A stretch of 64,000 nt of DNA from Helicoverpa zea (Eukaryota > Arthropoda > Insecta > Lepidoptera > Noctuidae). Below are positions 1-13,750 of this stretch, in pieces (within the stretch, counting starts at the first letter, position 1; each line of letters begins with the position of its first letter). The notes beneath the pieces were generated by a model, which ran no database searches, had not been told where the DNA came from, and saw nothing but the letters and a program-made list of their open reading frames with translations. The DNA is taken from positions 13,208,501 through 13,272,500 of the forward strand of contig NC_061456.1 in NCBI RefSeq assembly GCF_022581195.2, in the 5' to 3' direction. Both the position numbers and the translations under genes were made by a program.

Positions 1-15
1 CTGATCTCAGGTTGT

Positions 16-21
16 TTTATT
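16..21 (-). other. Polyadenylation signal of Cad87A
   Basis: AATAAA on the minus strand, about 60 nt beyond the Cad87A stop codon at 82-84. It is the first canonical signal after the stop and gives a short 3' UTR. Confidence 0.6.
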
Positions 22-81
22 AAAACCGATTTGAAAAAATATTTCTGTGTCAGAAACCCATTTGTGTAATAAGGCTACGGG

Positions 82-3000
82 CTACTTTTTAGGGTCGGGC
101 ACGTAGATTAGCTTCCACAAACTGTGGTCAGAAACTAGATGATAATAAGTCGTAATATTAGAGGAATACGTACCACTAGAATGCATACAGCACAATACAA
201 GCGTGGCTATAAAAGCCGCGAAGGGTAACACAGCAGCCAAGCCCAGCAATGCATGCTGCGCCGGCGAATGCTTCGTGCGAGACACGCCACAACTCGTTAT
301 ATTATGTACATTGAACGTTTCCAATATCTCCTGAAACTCAGTGCCTAGGGCACGGATAGTCGCCTTCATAGCTTTGGGAGTTAATGCCTCGCCCGAATCC
401 ACTTTTCTGAATTGGAAGCATGGCCTGTGAAAGACGTAAACTTTATAATATGTGAATATTTTTATTTTATGTGGAAATTAATTATAAGTAGGTAGGTACA
501 CTAATTACAAGTCCCTTTTATTGTTTTACGGTCGTGTGTAAAGGTTAATTAGACGAAAATTACGAATAAACAAAGAGTGATAATTATAATTTTAATTGCG
601 TTTCACATTGTTTTATGAAGGCGTAACAAATCATTACTAGCATAAATGTGTTTGGTAGATTAAAAAGCCGGAATTGAACTTTAGCCCTATCAACCGATTA
701 TTTTTAATTAATTATTTTAATACCGTGTAATTTTGGGAATTCATACTATAAAAGGCCTTGATATCTCTATTTCATAAGAGAAACTACTTGAAATAGTTGC
801 TATTCAAGATTTTACAAGTATTATAGGCAATTTAAAAGATCTTTGACAACATTACGTATAAAGGCAAAAGTGAATTTGTTGCGCTTTTCGCTAAACCGGC
901 AAAATAGGAGACTGAGATAGGCTTTTTTAAACTCAACAGTTGTTTGCTTATTTATAAGCCCTAATTTTGAACTAAGCCAATGATTGTCAATTATCATCAA
1001 AATGTAATAGTAACCAGTAACATCTGGTACCAGTAACTTACCCAGGATTAGCAAAGAAGGCGTTATTCGCATCATGAAGCTGCATCCTCAGTCCCTTCTG
1101 CGCGAGCGCTGCTGACATCCTGTCTCGAAGGTCGGCGTACTTCTGCCTAGTTCCTCCTGACATCACCAGCCGGAGGAGGTCACGTTCCCTCACTACTATC
1201 ACCTAGGTAAGGTCAAATAATGGTAAGTAAATGGGCACTAGATTTAGCATAGTTTAAATGTATTCTGTTGTAAAATAGTCTTCTGAGTACTGTAGAGGAG
1301 GTTTAATATCAATAGTTTAAGGCCAGCAATTCAATGTTAATCCTTCAAAAAGAAGTAGATTAGTTTTTTAATATGGATTTGTTCATTCTGCCATCGATTT
1401 AAATACAAACAAGTTTAAAAATCCATGAAGATTTTCATTTAAATAAATCCCCAAGATCATGGTGCCATAGCGTGCTTCACGCTAGAGTATTTCTACTCGT
1501 AAATTCAAAAGTTAGACATTTGACTGCTTCCACATTTGTTCATACAGTTATTGTGCAGACTTCACGATCGTAAAAAAATATGAACAACAAATGGCTTCTT
1601 CAGAACTTTAAAGATGACAAATGGCACAAATGGTAGATATCTAACTGGTATGAATTCAACCATGGTAAAGTTAAATAACGAAATTACAATAGATTAACAT
1701 ACTATTTACCTCAACTAAGATATCACTAAACCTCTCAAGATCTTCGGTATTGTTTGCTCGGATCACCAACCTGTGGTAAAAAAAAAAACATTTTATTTAA
1801 ATGAAGCAAATATGGAAATAAATTCCAGTCGTGGTTACTATCAAAGCATTATTACTTCACGGATAATTCCATAAGTTTTACCAACAACTTTTGTGGCTGT
1901 ATTTAGATAATTACAACATGTAAATGATAATTTTATGCAACAACATTAAAAATAATAGCATCTATGTTTTATTTTAGAAAAACTGGTTTACCCACCTGAA
2001 TATTCCATCCGCATAATGTATCAAATTCTTCATTATCTTAAGATCTCCAGTAACATTATTTAATACAATTACATAACTGATGTTATTCAGCGATTTTCCT
2101 TTAATTGGAGATTCAAAAGTCATATTTACTATACTATACTTAATAGGTTTAGCATCAGGGTCCTTATCAGTAGCTTTGACTGTAGCTATTAAGGTATCTA
2201 TGGGCACGTTCAATCTGACTCCTACTGTCATGTTGGCACTCTCGAATTCTGGTAGATGATCGTCTATATCTAAGACTTTTATCAGCAGTTGGATTTCTGA
2301 GGGGTCCTGAAAAGAGAATAAGATATTAATAGTGATCAAATATTGGAAAGCTGCTAGGGTTTTTCTCCTAAAGAAAAAGAAATATCAAGCCTGCTTTAGT
2401 CGATTCTGATCTTAATATTCTTGTCTTTTTTCATCCTGTTTTATATTATAAGAAAATGCTACTTACCAGTCTATTATACGATTTGTTCAGTCTTGGTTTG
2501 GTTCCGTACTTGAAGCACTTTACAGTAATAAGTTGTTTGGAAATCTCTTCTCTGTCAAGTCTTGCTGCTGTTATTATCTGGGCCTTACTGTCATTTGTTC
2601 TTTCTAACTTCAGCAAACCATAGTCGTTACCAACTGCAAAAAAAAAATTCTTATTGAAGTGGCAACTGACCGATCAAAGAAGATGGATCAAAATTGCCCC
2701 ACGTCCTATAACAATGTGACGTATCTCAAAAAAAAGATAAAAATGTTTAAAAAAATATGACATACTCTCTAATTCATTTTTTTTACACCTTCATACGAAT
2801 AAAATGCTTTAAAAATTGTTCAGGCGCTGTTATGAAAACATCGTTCATAGAACTATTTATGGACTATTTTATTACGTTATTTTTTTGTTTGATAGGGTAT
2901 ACCTCACAGGTGATCCCATAATCATCAGGTCAGGATCTGATGATGGAAACCCTGAGAAATCCAGGGCAACTTTTGAAAGTTGTAGGCATGCGCAGGATAA

Positions 3001-6000
3001 AAACTTGACTATAAGGTGTATGTCTTATAACAATATGCAACAGTGAAAGTTTGGAGCTGACCTGATGATGGAGACGAAAGAAGGTCGAGGGAACTCGACA
3101 ACCGAATATGTAAACTACCTCGTGTTTGGGCTCATATTATTTGTATTGAATAGACCTTTGCAACAGTGAAGGTTTGAAGCTGACTTGATGATGGAGACCA
3201 GAGAAGGGCGAGGGAACTCGACAACTAAATATGTGAACTGCCTCGTGTTTGGGCTCATATTATTCGTATTGATAAGAACTTTCCACTTATGCGGATAGTG
3301 ACAACTGTGCTTGTCACTGAAAAGCCAAAAATAAAAATAAAAACTTTTTACAATAAAAAAACTTCCAAAAACACTGAAAAGCAAAAAAAAAAAATAGTCT
3401 TAGGATCATCGGCCTAGAAGTCGGTGGGGAAATAAACTTAGGTACATCCTTTAGACACCGACTTCTGAGGTAGTTTAAATATTTTCTTGTCGAGTTCCCT
3501 CGCCCTTCTCTGGTCTCCATCATCAAGTCAGCTTCAAACCTTCACTGTTGCAAAGGTCTATTCAATACAAATAATATGAGCCCAAACACGAGGTAGTTTA
3601 CATATTCGGTTGTCGAGTTCCCTCGACCTTCTTTCGTCTCCATCATCAGGTCAGCTCCAAACCTTTACTGTTGCATATTGTTGTAAGACATACACCTTAT
3701 AGTCAAGTTTTTTCCTGCGCATGCCTACAACTTTCAAAAGTTGCCCTGAATTTCTCAGGGTTTCCATCATGAGATCCTGGCCTGATGATTATGGGACCAC
3801 CTGTGAGGTATACCCTATCAAACAAAAAAATATTTTAATAAAATAGTCCATAAATAGTCCTATGAACGATGTTTTCATAACAGCGCCTGAACAATTTTTA
3901 AAGCATTTTTTTCGTGTGAAGGTGTAAAAAAAATGAATTAGAGAGTATGCCATATTTTTTTAAACATTTTCATCTTTTTTTTGAGATACGTCACATTGTT
4001 ATAGGACGTGGGGCAATTTTGTATGGATTGTGATCCGTCTTCTTTTGAAACTGATTTGTTTTTTAGTTTCTCTTTGAAAATGTGTGAAACAAAACATCCT
4101 GGTGTCTATAGGCACATGGAGTTAACATATATCTATGTAAGTACAATCTATGTAAGTACAGCTTCACCTGTTTTTTTTTTCATTTCATCATTGATCTTTC
4201 AGGGAAATAGATGTGTGTTAACTAAATTAATATTTACCAGTAATAGCATAGTCGACAGCTGCATTCTCATCAATATCTTCATCAATTGCTTCTAGTTGAC
4301 CAATAACAGTACCGATAGGAACTTCTTCTTTCACTGTCATTAGTACTGGAGGATCATCCTGCATACCAAAAAAATATTGCTTATGATGATCATCAAATCT
4401 AGGATTACTAAAATCATTTCTATTATCAATCAAATACTTTTCAGTACAGTCATAAGTATGTTCCTTGGTAAGTTGTATGTATCCTTGGTAAGTTGGCGTT
4501 TACTTTAATATTACAATATTTTTTCTGTGTTCTTCTTCTGTTGTATTAATATACCTAAGTATAACACTTGAATACCAAAAATTCAACACTGTTCATTCCT
4601 TACCGAGTTCCTTCCAAAATGCGGTTTGTGATCATCAACATCAGTAATCATAACAGTGACGATCCTAGTACTCTGCTGAGGTGGTTGACCTCTGTCTGTC
4701 ACAAGCAGCACTAGTGTGTACGATGCTTTGCGTTCCCTGTCCAATGACTGTCGGGTCGTGATTTGTCCCGAATGAGGATCTAGAAGAAGGAAAAAATAAA
4801 CTTAAGCTTTCGAACCAATATTTTGAAGAAACGGGTGATAATAATACAACTGTTTGCGAATATTCTAAGAAAGAAAGAACATTAGGTGTTCAAGGAAGAG
4901 TAGGACAGACGGTATTACTTACCGATTGCAAAGATTTTGGCGTCAGCATTGCTTTGCTGTATAGAGTAAAACAGTTGTCCTGAAGGCTGAGTCGGATCAT
5001 CTGGGTCACTTGCCACCACTTGATACACAGCTGATCCTATAGTAGCATTCTGTAACACAACGACAATATTAAAATTCAGAATTTAAAATTAACTTGACGT
5101 CCCAGTATCTAGAAACGTAAATCTTGGCCTAGAAATAATCCGTAAATAAGTTGTTCTTACCTCACTAATGCTTAGTATTTCTCCGGCGGCAGGTCTTATA
5201 AACCTTGGTACACCATCGTTGGCACTGACATCTCCGATATATAGAGATAATGATGTATCTCCAGAGTGTCCACCGCCATCAGTCGCACCAACTAACAGTC
5301 TGTATGGATCCGTACGACCACGACCAGTAAGGTCTTTACGGGTTTTTATTTCTCCAGTTGTAGCGTCAATTGTGAAGAGGCCTGTAAAAAGAACAATATT
5401 ATTTATATTACTTTTAATTTTCTCAGTAATAATTAGTTTGGTTGTCTCGTTATTGTTCTTACCATTTGCCTCTCCTTCATCCAAGAATTCGTATTTGATT
5501 TCTCCTCCTAATCCCTCATCGGGATCTGTGGCGGTAACATTAATGACGCTTATACCGATTGGTACATTTTCTGGCACAACAGCTGTAAGGATATAAAAAG
5601 TTTAATTAATATCATTTTCTCTTTGTTTCATGTCTTGCTTATGACTGTAACCAGATTTCAAAATCTAAGAATTGAATGGTTTTTACCAGTATAAACATTC
5701 TTCTCAAATTCAGGTGCATTGTCATCAACGTCTAAAACATCGACAAGAATAGTGGCGGTAGTTTTCAATTTGTCTGCACCTCCGCTTGGAGTATCAGATG
5801 CCTCAATTTCGAGCCTGAGTACCGACTGCCGTTCTCTGTCCAGAGTTTTGTTTTCAGCTACCTGAAGTAAGTTTAAATAAATTATGTAGTCTCTGCCTAT
5901 AACATACATTGTATTTACTCTTTTATTTTACTCTACTTTTCATTATATAAAAATGTAATCTTACCTGTATAGCTCCCGTAACGTTATTAATTTTAAATAG

Positions 6001-9000
6001 GTCAGAATTTTCGCCTCTCAGCTTGTATCTGATATCTGAGTAACCTTTGATTTTGTCTTCTTCAGTTAGAACTGCATCAGCATCATGTGCTTTCACTGTT
6101 ACAATCTGTTCTGGATATTTCACTGACTCGAGAACGCTTACTTTGTAAAGCTATAAATGAAATGACAGTGTTGTTAGATTTGTTTAGAGAGTTTAAATGT
6201 TTCTAACACAAAATGTACATGAACAAACATAGTTACCTCTTTTTCGAAAATAGGTGGATTGTCATTAATATTCATGACTTCAATAATTATTTTGGCAATA
6301 CTGTGTTTGCTGCCATCATTACTTGATGCCTTCACTGTTATTGTTAAATTAGTCGTCGTTAAGTCCTCATAATCCAAATGTTTGGTCAATACCACTTGTC
6401 CACTTAGAGGATCTACTTGAAGCAGACCAGTTTCTGCATTGATTACTTTATAGCTTGATACTAAATGCCCTGATACAGGGTCTTCAGCCATAAGCACAAG
6501 AACAGTGCTGCCAATAGGCTGTTCTTCTTTAATTTTATGATAAATCACAGGATATGAACTAGTCCAGCCTGCGTTGGTAAATTGAGGATTCTTGTCAGCG
6601 TAAGGCTGTATATAAATCGTATGTTCTATCATTGCAAATTGCTTCTCTTTATTTATTTCAGCGTTAATATCTACAACTTTAATCGTCAGAATAACTATCG
6701 ATGCCATACTGTAATCCAAAGTTCCGTTCACAAATATTTCTCCTGTGTTTTCATTGATACGAAACATGTGTTTATAGTCGTATGGTGAATTAGGTTTCAG
6801 CTGAACACCAGCCTTGGAAAGGGCTTTAATTGGTTGCACTATACTGTAGTGCAGTTTAGAATTGACATCCGTATCATAAGCTATAATTTTAGTTACTGGG
6901 TCATCGACCTTTGCTTTTTCAGAAATGTGTGTTGTCGATTCAGTCACGTTGAATTTGGGAGGTTTGTCATTGACATCTTGGATTGTAACAAACACTGTGG
7001 TAGTTGCTGTTTCTGGTATAGGTATTCCACTATCAACTGCCGATACGATGATTTCATATCGGTCTGGATTTATGTCACGGTCTAGGTTTGCATCGTTAGA
7101 CACTGTTATAAGACCAGATCTGAAACAAAAAGAAATAATAATTATTAAAATTCAATTGTTGAAGGCTGACACTAAAGCATTGTTAACTTAAACTTACTTT
7201 TCATTGATCACAAAATTATCTCTAGAACCTGATACGATATGGTACGTTAGCAAATCATCAAGTCCATCCGGATCATTAGCAACTACCATAGTCACATTTT
7301 GACCAGGCTTAGCATCTTCCCTAATATTTGCTTTGTAATTCATTGGATTTAGATCAAAAGTAAAGTCTTCAGTAGTTTCAGGACTGTGTTGAGACACTGT
7401 GTATTTGTAGTGGTGATAGTTCCCTTTGAATGTGGGTCGTTGGTTTCCTGGTACTCCAACTCGAATAAATACTCGTGTTTCGTTGTGCAGGGGCGGAACG
7501 CCTAAAATAATATTTTAAAATATGTACACTGAAGTTCAATATTACTATATTTAATTTATGAAAATATATAAATAATTTCTTGGTAACTTACCGTAATCAG
7601 TAGCTCTTACAATCAGCTCATATTGACCTCGAGGAGTGTCCATACTATCAACTTTTTCAATTATACTTATTTCTCCCGTATCTTCATCAATGGTGAACAC
7701 ATTGCCTTTACGACTAATGCTGTTATCAGATTCTAACGAGTATTTAATTTGACCGTCTCCTTGGGTAGGACCATCAGCGTCAGTAGCCTGTAATAAAATA
7801 ACGAGAAACATTAAATACATTTGTACTTTAATGTTAACCCACTTCATCAACTCTAAAAATGTAATGTTTACTCACTCGAACAACTAATTGTGGTTCAAAA
7901 CTGGTAGCACCATCTCTTATAGTTCTTGTATATTCTGCGGCCTCAAATAAAGGCGCATTGTCATTAACATCTAAAACTTCAACAAATATACTGGCAGTAG
8001 ACCCTTTACCACCTCCATCTTTAGCAAAGAGCGTTAAACTATAACTCTTTTGTTTCTCATAGTCCAGTATCTGTCGCACATATAGACCACCAGTATTTCT
8101 ATCAGTCTTGAACATGTTGGATCCAAATCCAGTCAAAGTGTACTCTATTTCACCAAATATTCCATAGTCTCTGTCAGTAGCAAATACATCCCCAATTTTA
8201 GTGCCTATAGTTGCGTTTTCAGGCACATTGAATTTATAACTGGATTGTTCAAAAACTGGAGCATTGTCATTCATATCAAGAAGTTTAATGTTAATGCGAG
8301 CCGAGGATAACTCTACGCCATTAGCCATTGTAACAATATCGAAATTAAATAATCGCTTATTATCATCGTCTACTTCATAATCAAGTCTTGAAGAATCTTT
8401 AACTTTGATACTAATTGGAGTTCTTCCCTCGCCATGGTCTGTACTTAGTGCGAAAACGCCTTCAGAATTCCATACATCTCGTAGTTTTAAATCGTATTTA
8501 CTATTCTGTCCTATATCATGATCTTCAACATAAATTGAGAGCCCAGGGATCGGACTGCCGTTTTCAATATTCTCAGGTATCGATATATCGAACTCTTCTT
8601 TATTGAATTTTGGAACGTGGTCATCAACGTCTGTTACTATTATGGTGATTGTTGTCACTGTGAAGTCTGAGGGCACTTCATTGTTTATTAATTCTGTGGC
8701 CTGGAATAATAGAAAATACAAAAGCTTAACAAATGTTTTGATTGTTATAGAATGTTAAAAGATTTGTAATAGATATTTAAATGAGGTAACCAAATATGCC
8801 TCGCTCACAAAAACGTAAATACCTTGACAAAGAAACTGTAAACGCCTCCGTTTTGCATCACGACATCACTTTCCCTGTCTATAGGAATGTCGGAGGCGAC
8901 CAGTGTAGCGCGTCCCAAAGGCCTGTCGGGAAGTAATTTGAAGTACTGCTGAGAGTCTCCTTCAAGGGTCAGCAAGACTGGTCGTGGATTAGCTGTGTCA

Positions 9001-11576
9001 CCATCTTTGGCTATAATTTCCATAATGCTTGTATTCTGAAAGTTGATTGGAAAATTTAAGGCATCTGATTGTTTTTGTTTTTCAAAAATGATAATTATCT
9101 TATAAGGCATTTGACTTTGCCCGTTAAATAAAATATGGTTTAGTTAAGTTTTACTCACGGGTGGTGTATTTTCTGGTACTGTAGCCGAGAATGGTGGATT
9201 AAGAAATACTGGCGGTTGATCTTGTACATCCCATACGGCTACTGCTACACTAGCTAGTGCTCTCAGTGGTCTGCTAGATGAATCAGTAGCTTCTAAACTG
9301 ATGACGTAAGCTGATCGGCTTTCGAAGTCTAACGGCTGATTTAAAAACAGCCGTACTTGGTATTCGTTTGGTGTTATCTGTAATTGTGAAATATGTAAAA
9401 AATATATAATTTACTACACTGGTTCTTAGCAGCTACAAAGCGGAGTTCATTGTATCATTATAACAACGTCTTGAACTGGATTGGCACGTATTTATTTAAA
9501 AGATGTAGTTTACTCTTCGATATTTACCATATCAGTTTGAATTCTAAAGGTAGCGCATCCCTCTGTATCGCTCCCCTTCTCTTTGGTAGAACATATCACT
9601 CGTATCCTCGCATTTTCACCTTCATCTCGATCTGTGACTGTTATCTTTGGGTTTACCTGAAAATCAGTAATTAAGCATTTAAAACTTTGTATTTTGTCCT
9701 TGGCTAATGTTGTATAACTATGTACATCACCTTCGAACATTGTCGACTCGTATTTATTACATACATAGTATTACACCATTTCTTATATCTTTTTCATTTA
9801 TATTCAATATGATCAAAATGTTCGTCATAAGGCCATTGATCAACTCTAAAATCAAAAAGATATTCTGTACTTGTATATCTTACCTCAATCTCAGTTCCGA
9901 TAGGAGTAGCTTCACTAATATTCACAATATAAGGCCTGTTGTGGAAGACTGGTGGATTATCATTCACATCTTTCACTGGAATGACTCGCCTCAATGATAC
10001 TGTGTTTGGTTCCGTATCTGCTATTCCTTCATCTGTAACGGATATTATAGAGATCATTATGATTATTTTGGTTTGATTACTGACTTACAAGTTAAAAAGA
10101 CTGACCGTCTCGAATGGAATTAAAAGATGTGTATAAGATAATTTGAATGCAAGTGCCAAATGGACTGTTTATTTAGAGTGAGAACAAAACTATAGCAAAT
10201 AGCTAGTTTACTGAAGGGACCACGTGGTATGCAATCAATTTAGTCAAAAAACCTTAGTACACTCAGAAAATAACTTTCTACCGTTATAAGGCAATGAAAC
10301 GAACGGAAATAATTAGCAAAATTAACAAGGTGTCGATAACATAACAGAGTATATTGAACCTGAAACTTTAGAAAGGTGAGTAACAAAGGAAAAACGTGTA
10401 AAATAAAATACTCCATTGTTGTTGAGAAGATTGCTATGTTAATTGAATAAGTTTCGTAGATCTTTTTATAGTAGCAGAAACCGCTGAATTTATTATAGTC
10501 TTCTTACCAGTAATACTGATGATGACTTCCAAAGCACTTTGTTCTTCTCTGTCCAAAGTCTTCGCGAGCGTGACGACTCCAGTCATAGAGTCTACTGAGA
10601 AATACTGGCCAGATATGGAGTAACGCAGCGGACCATTCTCTGGATCCACTCCTGGAAATGGGGGAAGTGTTTTGGATATTAATTAGTTTATAGATTACGG
10701 TTTCTCAAAATATGAAACTTCAATAAAACACTGGAATATGGCTAGGATGTCAATGTATAAAACTATACGTAAATATACACACTATTAATTGGTACCATCG
10801 TTGTTTGCGACGTCTTATGATTGGCGTGTAGAAACGTCGTTTTAAAGGCTCCTGCTAAGAAGAAGAAGCTCTGTTCTATATAAGATCTAAACTGTTGGCT
10901 AAAAATGTATATCGGGTGTATCGTTCATAATCACATTAAATGAAATGTTTTAATATACTGGTTAATATATGTCGATTAACAGAAATAAAAAAGAAATATA
11001 CGTAAAAATAATAAAAAAAGAATTTTTCAAACAAAGTAATTAGAATAAAAATGTGCGAAAATTAGAACACCATATAAAAGTCAGTCATTACAAACAACTG
11101 AAATTCTCCCTTGAAAACTGACAGCTGTCAACCGATCAAAACGTTCGATACTCCTAACTTTATCTCTGCTTTACACATGATGTTGTAAATTATAAAAACG
11201 AAAAATGACTCCTGTGGTTAAACCACTGAATGGATTAGGTTATTTTTTTTACAATTCGCCATAGAATATCATAAAGTATATGTGATAGGATTTAATGTGA
11301 TTATGAACGACACACTCTGTATATCCCCAGATATCATAATAAGTAATATCTTCTTCTTCAATTACCTTTCAAATGATACACCGGTGTCCCCACAGGAGTA
11401 TCCTCAGATAAACTAAACTGTGACATGTCTCCTATCTGAGGCACAAAGTGAGGAGGCTTGTTGGTGACCTGCGACCAACATGGCTGAAGTAGTGACAGGA
11501 GCAGCAAGATGATCAGGGGGTTCGGGTCCGATAGCACCGTCGCGATCTTTCGCCGCTGGAATATTATTTCGGCCAT
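82..11576 (-). CDS. Cad87A: Cadherin-87A, complete 22-exon gene
   Basis: Calcium-dependent adhesion protein of the plasma membrane. Coding exons, 5' to 3': 11366-11576, 10508-10651, 9884-10032, 9528-9656, 9159-9377, 8823-9035, 7876-8700, 7592-7787, 7198-7501, 6237-7119, 5965-6150, 5687-5861, 5463-5582, 5161-5381, 4923-5049, 4604-4779, 4238-4358, 2467-2633, 1996-2306, 1710-1770, 1042-1202, 82-424. Every junction is GT-AG and the sum is 5442 nt, giving 1813 residues plus TAG. A hydrophobic signal peptide (PLIILLLLSLLQPCWSQ) precedes the N-terminal NKPPHF. About 13 cadherin linkers are visible, such as DVNDNPPVF, DMNDNAPVF and DVDDNAPEF. Next come a cadherin-free membrane-adjacent region, one C-terminal transmembrane helix (LLGLAAVLPFAAFIATLVL) and a short tail of about 35 residues ending PDPKK. 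Start: the ATG at 11576 lies one base after a splice acceptor, so an untranslated first exon must lie upstream. The Cad87A name rests on my memory of the N-terminus and architecture. It is not the midgut Bt-receptor cadherin, which has a different layout. Confidence 0.92.
2674..4045. repeat. 1.4 kb foldback (inverted-repeat) element in a Cad87A intron
   Basis: Arm 1 (about 2674-3223) and arm 2 (about 3487-4045) are near-perfect reverse complements over roughly 540 bp, separated by a spacer of about 260 bp. By eye the arms differ at only scattered positions, plus an 11 bp gap near the outer end. Each arm carries two tandem copies of a 123 bp unit (copies start at 3038 and 3161 in arm 1) built around GATGATGGAGAC and GAGGGAACTCGACAA. 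There is no coding capacity; the small open frames inside are chance. The element lies wholly between exon 17 (ends 4238) and exon 18 (starts 2633), so it should be spliced out. I cannot place it in a named family. A core of about 240 bp is shared with the element at 49352-50276. Confidence 0.85.
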
Positions 11577-13627
11577 TCTGGAAGTAAGTAAGAGGAATGT
11601 TGATAAAGCATTTGTAAACAATGTATTTAAACTATTGGCTGTGTTTTATTTGTACTGTCTCTTGGAGCATATTCTGCTTTGATTTGAGATAAAAATAACA
11701 AAATCAGGTAGGTATAAGACATCATATGAGTTCTTAGATAGTAGGTAATATATATATAAAGGCGTATACTTATATCTATCTGATACGTTATCGAGGCAAA
11801 ATCACTTAGCGATTTATATGAGCTTTGAAACCTTTGTAGATTGTAGATAAGGACATAGGATAGCTCAAAATATTCTAGGAATATTTAAACACGTAGTTAT
11901 AACCGTGGGAACCAGGTACCTATATTCCATCTCATAATTTTTTGTTATGGTTCCGTTAAACTGTGGTTAACCAGCGTAACTAATTGAAGACAGCCAAATT
12001 ATAACACAACCAACGCATTTCTTTCTACTCATAAAATAAACATGTCTAATTTTCAAGGCCTTATCTCATGCATGAAGACTGACGGCTATACATAATATTA
12101 TGTAGATGTACGTAATTTTAATTACTTAAGGCTTTAAAAATAGCTCCGTTGCTTTAGCAGAAATAGTGTTAAGCAATACCGTTACGTTACAGTTGTATTA
12201 AGGTAAATCGGCTAGCAGTTTTGTAGATGGCAATTGAATTCATAAGTATCTATTGGTTGGCGACAACTCTGTTCCCTCAGATATTCTGCTTAATAAAGAG
12301 GTACCTAAGTGTTTATTCTAAATATTATTATAAGTCGTTTTAGTCTGTTGTAGGTAAAGTATTTGAGAACGTGTCATGAGCACTTTTTGCACTCCATAAT
12401 TTTTAGTTGCACATACTTCAGACGGATTAGTTGTGAAAAAGTTACACATTGGTGGGACAACCCCGGCAATATTGATCGATGGAGCAGAGCGGAGTTTTGG
12501 TTAAATAAATAACTGTTTATAATAATTACATTAAAAAATAATAACTCTATCTATGTCAACTATTAAAAATCATTAACATATTATGATAAAACCAGTCTAT
12601 TGAACAATCGAGCTGTCACTTTGGTTTTGATTTCTCAATCGACTTCCCGCTGGCTAGCTTGTGACATTCTAACAGTCTAACTATGTAGTTCGAAATATAT
12701 TTACTGATACTTGTACCTCGATTTCAGAGCAATATTATTCTAATTCTGTGATTAGGAGTTACTACTCTCTGTGTAAAATCTCGAGCGGTTGAGTCTTTGA
12801 TAACTTTGCAATTTGTATTTCTAATGTTTTTGCAATATTCGATTCTGAAGATTGCACGCGGATGCTTCAGTTGATGTAAACGCAATTTTTTATGAAATAG
12901 AATATTTCGGTACTGTACCGTTATTGAAAATATTGGGTATTAAAAGAAGTATTGGTAAGATAATGATTGCAGTGATCAGTTTTGTATCGTTAAATTTTTG
13001 AGAGTTTTTGCAACAGTATGTGCCAAACCGAAAACACACACCATATACCTATATGCTCCTATTACATTTAGCCAGTAAGCTTGACGACCCTTACGTTCTG
13101 CTACATCAGGCAAGACCTCAACAGTAGCCAAACCTAAGCTAATGATTACCTATATTCTAACTACAAGACATTGCCCTATGTACGCCCAAAAACAATACTG
13201 GCTAGACATCGCCCAAAGATTAGCATTGCAAAACCTGACGTAAGCGTTTATACAAGAATGTCTGACCGCAAAACTATGGCCGTTGGGTAAGTGGTTCACT
13301 GGAGTATGCCCAATACGTGTTGCAACGGGATCAGGTATGCAAAACATTACTTTTTGCTAATTCCAAATACGATAAACTCCATACGCAAGCTGGTTCCCAT
13401 AAGCAGGACCGTAATTATATTCTCTGATTGATAAGAAAAATCTGTTTTATTATTTTAGTCCGAATGACTAGACACGAACTTAGGAATAGCGTCGAGGTAA
13501 AGATAAATGTGCGTGATTGATAAGGTTTTAAGAACGATCATTATCGTCAATGATTACTGCTATCGGCAAATAGAGAATGTTTCCTAATGTATCGTTAACC
13601 AAGATTTTATATTCATTAACTTTTTTG

Positions 13628-13750
13628 GTGGGAAGTCATCAAATGAAAAGATTGCTGTGGGTGCAGCATAAGTGTCAGACACTAACTGACTAAACCCAAT
13701 AGGTATACTCATTCTGGAGCCTTTTATCTACAAGGGCTGCGGTAACTCTA
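13628..13750 (+). repeat. Decayed fragment of the R1-like element 3' UTR
   Basis: Shares the ordered words CATCAAATGA, GTGTCAGAC, ACTGACTAAA, GCCTTTTAT and GGGC(T/C)GCGGTA with the 3' end of the R1-like retrotransposon at 36217-36360. It is a diverged, 5'-truncated copy. Similar fragments lie at 28400-28515 and, inverted, at 34585-34700. Confidence 0.6.

Noticed and set aside
2816..4295. Small open frames inside the foldback
   Set aside because: Mirrored in the inverted arm, with no codon signal or domain; repeat sequence.
82..11576. Midgut Bt-toxin receptor cadherin
   Set aside because: The N-terminus (NKPPHF...LSEDTPVG), number of repeats and very short tail fit Cad87A better.
13150..13347. 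65-codon minus-strand frame in a slightly GC-richer block
   Set aside because: No ATG context, splice partner or family feature; probably decayed repeat.
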